Source: Leclercia sp. UBA7405 | GTDB lineage: Bacteria; Pseudomonadota; Gammaproteobacteria; Enterobacterales; Enterobacteriaceae | Direction of reading: 5' to 3' | NCBI GenBank assembly: GCA_002469605.1 | Contig: DKMV01000132.1 | Coordinates: 1 to 6,975 of the forward strand | Length of the DNA stretch: 6,975 bases | Shown: positions 1 through 6,975 of the stretch, piece by piece | How positions within the stretch are numbered: position 1 is the stretch's first letter | How the letters are laid out: the number at the start of each line of letters is the position of its first letter | Notes under the pieces: model-generated | Seen by the model: the letters and a program-made list of their open reading frames with translations, nothing else | Told to the model about the DNA's origin: nothing | The model's database searches: none | Translations under genes and position numbers: made by a program

Positions 1-444
1 CAGGTGGTGGCGATGTGCGGCGACGGCGGTTTCAGCATGCTGATGGGGGATTTCCTGTCGGTAGCGCAGCTTAAGCTGCCGCTGAAGATCGTGGTCTTTA
101 ATAACAGCGTGCTGGGCTTTGTGGCGATGGAGATGAAGGCCGGGGGCTATCTCACCGACGGCACCGACCTGCAGGATACCAACTTTGCCCGTATCGCCGA
201 GGCCTGCGGCATCACCGGCATCCGCGTAGAGAAGGCCTCAGAGGTGGACGACGCCCTGCGCCGCGCCTTCGCCATCGACGGCCCGGTGCTGGTGGATGTG
301 GTGGTTGCCAAAGAGGAGCTGGCGATCCCGCCGCAGATTAAGCTGGAACAGGCGAAAGGCTTCAGTCTGTACATGCTGCGGGCCATTATCAGCGGGCGCG
401 GCGACGAGGTGATGGAGCTAGCCAAAACTAACTGGCTCAGGTAA
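1..444 (+). CDS. poxB: Pyruvate dehydrogenase [quinone] (pyruvate oxidase), C-terminal part
   Basis: The gene is cut by the left edge; the frame is open from base 1 and the last 147 residues are visible. PoxB is a ThDP-, Mg- and FAD-dependent peripheral membrane enzyme that decarboxylates pyruvate to acetate and CO2 and passes electrons to ubiquinone. The visible part is the end of the C-terminal ThDP-binding domain. The ThDP/Mg motif runs from GDG at visible residues 7-9 to NN at 34-35, the usual spacing for the family. The last residues ([17 protein letters not shown]) match, from memory, the C-terminal peptide of E. coli PoxB that binds membrane and is exposed on activation, so the end is intact. 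In E. coli the gene is RpoS-dependent; its promoter is not in the window. The GTG at position 4 is internal, not a start. ltaE follows after 98 bp on the same strand. Confidence 0.97.
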   Translation, partial: QVVAMCGDGGFSMLMGDFLSVAQLKLPLKIVVFNNSVLGFVAMEMKAGGYLTDGTDLQDTNFARIAEACGITGIRVEKASEVDDALRRAFAIDGPVLVDVVVAKEELAIPPQIKLEQAKGFSLYMLRAIISGRGDEVMELAKTNWLR

Positions 445-480
445 AAATATCCTTTTTCATTCATACACAAAACCATTCGC

Positions 481-498
481 GCTGCGTCAGGGCGCAGC
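481..498 (+). other. Small inverted repeat in the poxB-ltaE gap
   Basis: GCTGCG (481-486) and CGCAGC (493-498) form a perfect 6-bp stem around a 6-base loop. No T-run follows, so it is not a normal intrinsic terminator. It may be a minor RNA structure in the leader of ltaE, or chance in GC-rich sequence. The rest of the 98-bp gap shows no promoter I would defend, which fits read-through from poxB into ltaE. Confidence 0.25.
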
Positions 499-531
499 CA
501 ACGCCGGGGCAGCGTGAAGGGTGAAGTGTAT

Positions 532-536
532 AAGGA
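532..536 (+). promoter_or_regulatory. Ribosome binding site of ltaE
   Basis: AAGGA lies 6 bases before the ATG at 543. This supports that start, as does agreement with the N-terminus of the E. coli protein. Confidence 0.7.
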
Positions 537-542
537 TATGCC

Positions 543-1544
543 ATGATTGATTTACGCAGCGATACCGTCACGCGCCCGACACGCGCCATGCTTGAGGCCA
601 TGATGGCTGCCCCGGTCGGGGATGATGTCTACGGCGACGACCCGACCGTCAACGAACTCCAGCGCTACGCCGCCGACCTGGCGGGCAAAGAGGCGGCGCT
701 GTTCCTCCCCACGGGCACCCAGGCCAACCTGGTGGCCCTTCTCAGCCACTGCGAGCGCGGCGAAGAGTATATCGTCGGCCAGGGGGCGCATAACTACCTG
801 TACGAAGCGGGCGGTGCCGCGGTGCTGGGCAGCATTCAGCCGCAGCCGATTGACGCCGCACCGGACGGCTCCCTGCCGCTGGATAAGGTAGCGGCCAAAA
901 TCAAGGCCGACGATATTCACTTCGCCCGCACCAAATTACTCAGCCTGGAAAATACCCACAACGGTAAGGTCCTGCCGCGCGAGTATCTGAAAGCGGCGTG
1001 GGAATTCACCCGCGAGCGCAAGCTGGGGCTGCACGTGGACGGCGCGCGCATCTTCAACGCGGTGGTGGAGTATGGCTGCGAGCTGAAAGAGATTACGCAG
1101 TATTGCGACTCCTTTACCATCTGCCTCTCCAAAGGGCTGGGCACGCCGGTGGGCTCCCTGCTGGTGGGCAATGCCGATTACATTAAGCGCGCCAACCGCT
1201 GGCGTAAGATGACCGGCGGCGGCATGCGTCAGGCGGGCATTCTGGCGGCGGCCGGGCTCTATGCCCTGCAGAATAATGTCCAGCGCCTGAAGGAAGATCA
1301 CGACAACGCCGCATGGATGGCCGCGCAGCTGCGCGAGATCGGTGCCGACGTAATGCGCCACGACACCAATATGCTGTTTGTTCGCGTGGGTGATGACAAG
1401 GCCGCGGCGCTGGGTGAGTTTATGAAAGCGCGCGGCGTGCTAATCAACGCCTCCGGCGTGGTGCGCCTGGTGATGCACCTCGATGTGAGCCGCGACCAGC
1501 TTGCCGAGGTGGTCAGCCACTGGCAGGCCTTCCTGCAGCGGTAA
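543..1544 (+). CDS. ltaE: Low-specificity L-threonine aldolase
   Basis: A cytoplasmic PLP enzyme of fold type I that cleaves L-allo-threonine and L-threonine to glycine and acetaldehyde, and also acts on related beta-hydroxy amino acids. At 333 residues it has the same length as E. coli LtaE and aligns with it end to end from memory. It starts with MIDLRSDTVTRP, the family's N-terminal signature. The PLP Schiff-base lysine is K197 in SKGLGTP (codon 1131-1133). H83 in GAHN should stack on the PLP ring; H126, D166, R169 and K222 are at their expected places. Position 87, which I recall as Phe in E. coli, is Tyr here. The start has a good Shine-Dalgarno. The stop codon TAA (1542-1544) is part of the ybjT ribosome binding site, so ltaE and ybjT are very likely co-transcribed and translationally coupled. 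No sign of damage or transfer. Confidence 0.97.
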   Translation: MIDLRSDTVTRPTRAMLEAMMAAPVGDDVYGDDPTVNELQRYAADLAGKEAALFLPTGTQANLVALLSHCERGEEYIVGQGAHNYLYEAGGAAVLGSIQPQPIDAAPDGSLPLDKVAAKIKADDIHFARTKLLSLENTHNGKVLPREYLKAAWEFTRERKLGLHVDGARIFNAVVEYGCELKEITQYCDSFTICLSKGLGTPVGSLLVGNADYIKRANRWRKMTGGGMRQAGILAAAGLYALQNNVQRLKEDHDNAAWMAAQLREIGADVMRHDTNMLFVRVGDDKAAALGEFMKARGVLINASGVVRLVMHLDVSRDQLAEVVSHWQAFLQR

Positions 1545-1549
1545 GGAGG
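1542..1549 (+). promoter_or_regulatory. Ribosome binding site of ybjT overlapping the ltaE stop
   Basis: TAAGGAGG is a near-perfect Shine-Dalgarno that includes the ltaE stop codon and sits 4 bases before the GTG at 1554. It decides the GTG start of ybjT and indicates coupling: a ribosome ending ltaE clears or occupies the site. Confidence 0.85.
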
Positions 1550-1553
1550 CGGC

Positions 1554-2981
1554 GTGCCGCAACGTATTCTGGTGCTGGGCGCCAGCGGGTATATCGGTCA
1601 ACATCTGGTTCGCGCCCTGAGCGAAGGGGGGCACCGGGTGCTGGCTGCGGCACGCAATACCGAACGGCTGGAGAAGCAGAACCTGCCCAACGTCACCTGC
1701 CATCATCTGGATCTCAACTGGCCCGACGCGCTGCCCGCCCTGCTGGAGGGGGTGGATACGCTCTACTATCTGGTGCACAGCATGGGCGAAGGGGGTGATT
1801 TTATCGCCCACGAGCGCCAGGCGGCGATGAACGTGCGCGACGCCCTGCGGGAGAGCCCGGTCGGGCAGGTGATTTTTCTCAGTTCGCTGCAGGCCGCCGG
1901 GCAGACGCCGTCCGACCATCTGCGCGCCCGCCAGCTTACAGCCGACACCCTGCGCAGGGCGGATATTCCCCTCACTGAGCTGCGGGCGGGTATTGTTGTC
2001 GGGGCGGGCTCTGCCGCCTTCGAAGTAATGCGCGATATGGTCTATAACCTGCCGGTGCTCACCCCACCGCGCTGGGTCCGCTCCCGCACTACCCCCATCG
2101 CGCTGGAAAACCTGCTCTTTTACCTGGTGGAGTTGCTCAACCACCCGGCCACCAAGCATCGGGTGCTGGAAGCCGCTGGGCCGGAGGTGCTCAGCTATCA
2201 GCAGCAGTTCGAACACTTTATGCGGGTGAGCGGGCGCCACCGGCCGCTGATCCCCATCCCCTTCCCGACCCGCTGGATCTCAGTGTGGTTTTTAAATGTG
2301 ATCACCTCGGTGCCGCCCACCACCGCCAAAGCGCTGATCCAGGGGCTGAAGCATGATCTGCTGGCGGACGACCGGGCGCTGCGGGCGCTGATCCCACAAA
2401 CGCTTATCCCCTTTGACGACGCGGTACGTCATACCCTGCAGGAAGAGGAGAAGCTGGTGAACTCCAGCGACTGGGGATACGACGCCCAGGCCTTTGCCCG
2501 CTGGCGACCGGAGTACGGCTACTACCCGAAACAGGCGGGCTGTACGGTGCAGACCAACGCCAGCCTGAGCAGCCTGTGGGCGGTGGTTAACCAGATCGGC
2601 GGCAAAGAGCGCTACTTCTTTGGCAACCTGCTGTGGCAGACCCGCGGCTGGCTCGATCTGCTGGTGGGGCACCGGCTGGCAAAAGGCCGCCCGGCGCGGG
2701 AGATGCTGGCGGTGGGCGACGAGGTGGACAGCGGGAAAGTGATTATCGTCGAGCCGGAAAAGCAGCTGGCGCTGCTGTTCGGCATGAAGGCGCCGGGGCT
2801 GGGGCGGCTCTGCTTCACCCTGAAGGATAAAGGCACGCACCGGGAACTCGACGTGCGCGCCTGGTGGCATCCGCACGGCATGCCTGGGCTGTTCTACTGG
2901 CTGCTGATGATCCCGGCGCATCTGTTTATCTTCCGGGGCATGGCAAAACGTATCGCCCAACTCGCGGAACAGCGTAAATAA
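1554..2981 (+). CDS. ybjT: Atypical SDR NAD(P)-binding protein with C-terminal DUF2867
   Basis: 475 residues, about the length of E. coli YbjT, to which it is closely similar from memory; no reaction is established to my knowledge. The N-terminal half is a Rossmann fold of the NmrA/atypical SDR type, with dinucleotide motif GASGYIG at residues 9-15 and a FLSS strand end at 108-111. Where a classical enzyme has YxxxK this protein has HLRAR (H122, R126), so normal SDR catalysis is doubtful and a binding or redox-sensing role is possible. Residues about 325-475 correspond to DUF2867, with conserved-looking stretches [10 protein letters not shown] and [13 protein letters not shown] hydrophobic stretch near 445-460 ([15 protein letters not shown]) could attach the protein to the membrane, though a proline interrupts it. 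The GTG start is chosen because the Shine-Dalgarno lies 4 bases upstream and [12 protein letters not shown] fits the family start. Probably in one operon with ltaE. Confidence 0.95.
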   Translation: MPQRILVLGASGYIGQHLVRALSEGGHRVLAAARNTERLEKQNLPNVTCHHLDLNWPDALPALLEGVDTLYYLVHSMGEGGDFIAHERQAAMNVRDALRESPVGQVIFLSSLQAAGQTPSDHLRARQLTADTLRRADIPLTELRAGIVVGAGSAAFEVMRDMVYNLPVLTPPRWVRSRTTPIALENLLFYLVELLNHPATKHRVLEAAGPEVLSYQQQFEHFMRVSGRHRPLIPIPFPTRWISVWFLNVITSVPPTTAKALIQGLKHDLLADDRALRALIPQTLIPFDDAVRHTLQEEEKLVNSSDWGYDAQAFARWRPEYGYYPKQAGCTVQTNASLSSLWAVVNQIGGKERYFFGNLLWQTRGWLDLLVGHRLAKGRPAREMLAVGDEVDSGKVIIVEPEKQLALLFGMKAPGLGRLCFTLKDKGTHRELDVRAWWHPHGMPGLFYWLLMIPAHLFIFRGMAKRIAQLAEQRK

Positions 2982-3069
2982 AACGCTTATTCTTGCCCCT
3001 TTCCCATTGCATCGTGGCGTATTTCACGAAAGAATGCGCACGAAATTCTTTTCAACACAGTGGATTGAT
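2982..3069 (+). promoter_or_regulatory. ybjT-ybjS gap with a weak promoter candidate
   Basis: This 88-bp gap is more AT-rich than the genes around it and has no terminator hairpin. A possible sigma70 promoter is TTGCAT (3007-3012) with AAGAAT (3030-3035) at a 17-base spacer, but it matches consensus only 3/6 and 4/6. CACGAAA occurs twice (3025-3031 and 3039-3045), and TTTCACGAAA (3022-3031) is a 4+4 inverted repeat that overlaps the proposed -10 box. Before the ATG at 3070 there is only a weak Shine-Dalgarno (AGTGGA, 3059-3064). ybjS may have its own promoter here or be read from ybjT. Confidence 0.25.
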
Positions 3070-4083
3070 ATGAAGGTACTGGTTACCGGCGCCACCAGCG
3101 GCTTAGGCCGAAATGCGGTCGAGTTTCTGCGCAACAAAGGCATCAGCGTCAGGGCTACCGGTCGCAACGAAGCGATGGGCAAGCTGCTGCAAAAAATGGG
3201 CGCGGAGTTCGTTCACGCCGACCTGACGGAGCTGGTCTCCTCTCAGGCTAAAGTGATGCTCGCCGGAATCGATACCCTGTGGCACTGTTCCAGCTTTACC
3301 TCACCCTGGGGCACCCAGGAGGCCTTTGATCTCGCCAACGTGCGCGCCACGCGTCGGCTGGGCGAGTGGTCAGTGGCCTGGGGTGTGCGCAACTTTATTC
3401 ATATCTCCTCCCCGTCGCTCTATTTTGATTATCACCACCGTCGCGATGTTCAGGAGACGTACCGTCCCCAGCGTTACGCCTGCGAATTCGCCCGCAGCAA
3501 GGCGGCCAGCGAAGAGGTTATCGATCTGCTGGCCCAGTCGAACCCGCACACGCGCTTTACCGTGCTGCGCCCGCAAAGCCTCTTCGGCCCCCACGACAAA
3601 GTGTTTATTCCGCGCCTGGCGCAGATGATGCACCACTACGGCAGCGTGCTGCTGCCGCGCGGCGGCGATGCGCTGGTGGACATGACCTACTTTGAGAACG
3701 CTATCCATGCCATGTGGCTGGCGAGCCAGAGCCACTGCGATAACCTGCCTTCCGGGCGGGCCTATAACATCACCAACGGCGAGCCGCGCACCCTGCGCAG
3801 CATTGTGCAGCGGCTGATTGACGAGCTGAATATTCACTGTCGTATCCGTTCGGTGCCCTACCCGATGCTGGATATCATCGCCCGCAGCATGGAGCGGTTA
3901 GGCAATAAAGCGGCGAAAGAGCCGGCCCTAACCCACTACGGGGTGTCGAAGCTTAATTTTGATTTTACGCTGGATATTTCCCGCGCCGAACGCGAGCTGG
4001 GATATGAGCCGTTAGTCACCCTGGATGAGGGTATTGTACGGACGGCGGCGTGGCTTCGTGACCACGGAAAACTGCATCGTTAA
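3070..4083 (+). CDS. ybjS: SDR-like NAD(P)-binding epimerase/3-beta-HSD family protein
   Basis: 337 residues, the same length as E. coli YbjS and closely similar throughout from memory; its substrate is not known to me. The N-terminal Rossmann fold carries VTGATSGLG (residues 5-13) for the dinucleotide. The strand with the catalytic serine is present (HISSPS, 111-116). The usual YxxxK is replaced by FARSK, with F140 in the tyrosine position and K144 kept. The C-terminal substrate-binding part includes [11 protein letters not shown] (166-176) and a typical [11 protein letters not shown] turn (232-242). The frame is open further upstream to a TTG at 3007, but ATG 3070 gives the standard [11 protein letters not shown] start of the family. 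Probably transcribed with ybjT or from a weak promoter in the gap. The 3' end overlaps the stop of the convergent transglycosylase gene by 4 bp. Confidence 0.95.
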   Translation: MKVLVTGATSGLGRNAVEFLRNKGISVRATGRNEAMGKLLQKMGAEFVHADLTELVSSQAKVMLAGIDTLWHCSSFTSPWGTQEAFDLANVRATRRLGEWSVAWGVRNFIHISSPSLYFDYHHRRDVQETYRPQRYACEFARSKAASEEVIDLLAQSNPHTRFTVLRPQSLFGPHDKVFIPRLAQMMHHYGSVLLPRGGDALVDMTYFENAIHAMWLASQSHCDNLPSGRAYNITNGEPRTLRSIVQRLIDELNIHCRIRSVPYPMLDIIARSMERLGNKAAKEPALTHYGVSKLNFDFTLDISRAERELGYEPLVTLDEGIVRTAAWLRDHGKLHR

Positions 4084-4523
4084 GCGTCGCGACCGGCGCT
4101 TTTAATCTGCTGATATTTTTGCCACACCTTGTGGGCGTAACGCATGCGCTGGGGATAGTTCGCTTTTTTAATCCCGGCGTTGTAGGCCCCTACCGCCTCC
4201 CAGTTGTTGCCGTATACCTTAATCATTCCCGATAAAATTGAGGCCCCTACGTGGATAGAGGTGCAGGGCTCCGTCAACAGGCGGTTCTCATCGATCCCCA
4301 TCCGCTGCAGCTCCGCCAGATGCGAGCTGTTTATCTGCATCAGCCCCAGGTCCCGGGTGCCGTCGTGGTTGACGCCGACCGCCTGAGGATCCATACCCGA
4401 TTCGACTTTAGCAATGGCAAACAGCAGCCAGGGATCCACATGATAGCGATGACCGGCGTCATCCCAGCAGTTAGCCAGCGCCGACTGGCTGGCGATAAGC
4501 AATAACAGAAGTAAGCGTTTCAT
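4080..4523 (-). CDS. Exported lytic transglycosylase, IagB/IpgF type (SLT fold)
   Basis: 147 residues. Residues 1-17 ([17 protein letters not shown]) are a Sec signal peptide with cleavage after ALA, so the mature protein is periplasmic and has about 130 residues. It is a single SLT domain that should cleave the MurNAc-GlcNAc bond in peptidoglycan to give 1,6-anhydro products. The catalytic glutamate is E41 in KVESGMDP (codon 4401-4403), followed by GLMQIN (60-65) and AYNAG (113-117), the three family signatures. C19 and C87 lie where IagB/IpgF proteins have a cysteine pair and may form a disulfide. Such short enzymes usually serve a secretion system, pilus or conjugation machine; none is visible here. 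It lies 63 bp downstream of the chitinase stop with a strong hairpin between, and only 21 bases separate the hairpin from its ATG, so its transcripts probably arise by read-through. The Shine-Dalgarno is weak (AGAGA). The family assignment is secure; the partner system is unknown. Confidence 0.9.
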   Translation of the reverse strand: MKRLLLLLLIASQSALANCWDDAGHRYHVDPWLLFAIAKVESGMDPQAVGVNHDGTRDLGLMQINSSHLAELQRMGIDENRLLTEPCTSIHVGASILSGMIKVYGNNWEAVGAYNAGIKKANYPQRMRYAHKVWQKYQQIKSAGRDA

Positions 4524-4544
4524 TTTCTCTGCACCAGAAACAGG

Positions 4545-4573
4545 AAAACGGGGGAGTCGCTCCCCCGTTTTTT
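4545..4573 (-). terminator. Strong intrinsic terminator hairpin between chitinase and transglycosylase
   Basis: Bases 4545-4556 and 4560-4571 form a perfect 12-bp stem (AAAACGGGGGAG with CTCCCCCGTTTT) around the 3-base loop TCG. On the minus strand it starts about 13 bases after the chitinase stop, with a short T-run of 4 that belongs to the stem. On the plus strand the arm is followed by a total of 6 T (4568-4573), so it could also stop transcripts running on from ybjS. It may therefore work in both directions. Minus-strand read-through would be needed to express the transglycosylase gene. Confidence 0.85.
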
Positions 4574-4586
4574 CAGGCGTGGCAGA

Positions 4587-6975
<2,389 letters not shown>

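Noticed and set aside
481..498. Terminator after poxB
   Set aside because: The stem is only 6 bp and no T-run follows.
529..534. TATAAG as a -10 box for ltaE
   Set aside because: It overlaps the ribosome binding site; a start from it would leave almost no leader, and no matching -35 box is seen.
1440..2240. Minus-strand open frame of 266 codons opposite ltaE and ybjT
   Set aside because: It lies antisense to well-supported genes, is rich in His, Gln, Arg and Pro as expected of a GC-rich shadow frame, and shows no family motif.
2292..2960. Minus-strand open frame of 222 codons opposite ybjT
   Set aside because: Same pattern: the composition of a shadow frame, no recognisable domain, fully inside ybjT.
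3007..3069. N-terminal extension of YbjS by 21 residues from a TTG start
   Set aside because: The added residues are not of the family, no good Shine-Dalgarno precedes the TTG, and [11 protein letters not shown] is the normal start.
4464..4475. Lipoprotein lipobox at the transglycosylase signal peptide (LANC)
   Set aside because: Asn just before the Cys is not accepted in a lipobox, and C19 has a likely disulfide partner in C87. Ordinary cleavage after ALA is a better fit.

Overview
The window looks like the chromosome of a fairly GC-rich member of the Enterobacteriaceae, of the Enterobacter/Klebsiella type; I cannot name the genus. Its left part encodes proteins I recognise as close relatives of E. 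coli K-12 PoxB, LtaE, YbjT and YbjS, in the same gene order. Comparisons with E. coli and Serratia proteins are from memory, not from a search.

Positions 1-4083 hold a plus-strand block of conserved core genes. It starts inside poxB (pyruvate dehydrogenase [quinone]; only the last 147 residues are present). It continues with ltaE (PLP-dependent low-specificity threonine aldolase), ybjT (atypical SDR fold plus DUF2867) and ybjS (SDR-like protein). ltaE and ybjT are tightly coupled: the Shine-Dalgarno of ybjT overlaps the ltaE stop codon. There are gaps of 98 bp before ltaE and 88 bp before ybjS.

Positions 4080-6975 hold two minus-strand genes that I regard as accessory, since in E. coli K-12 I recall amiD, not these genes, next to ybjS. 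The upstream one is a large secreted multidomain chitinase whose N-terminus lies beyond the right edge. The visible part has the end of a ChiN-type domain, a GH18 catalytic domain very similar to Serratia ChiA, two PKD/Ig-like domains, an acidic Pro/Glu/Asp linker and two CBM5/12 chitin-binding modules. The downstream one is a small exported lytic transglycosylase of the IagB/IpgF type, a family that usually opens peptidoglycan for envelope-spanning machines. A strong GC-rich hairpin lies between the two. The transglycosylase ends convergently with ybjS in a shared TTAA, so the two genes overlap by 4 bp.

The most interesting signals are the chitinase/transglycosylase pair and the hairpin that must control read-through between them; missing SDR catalytic residues in YbjS (Phe for Tyr) and YbjT (His/Arg for Tyr/Lys); and aromatic substitutions along the chitin-binding path of the chitinase. 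I saw no tRNA, rRNA, CRISPR array, insertion sequence or clear attachment site.
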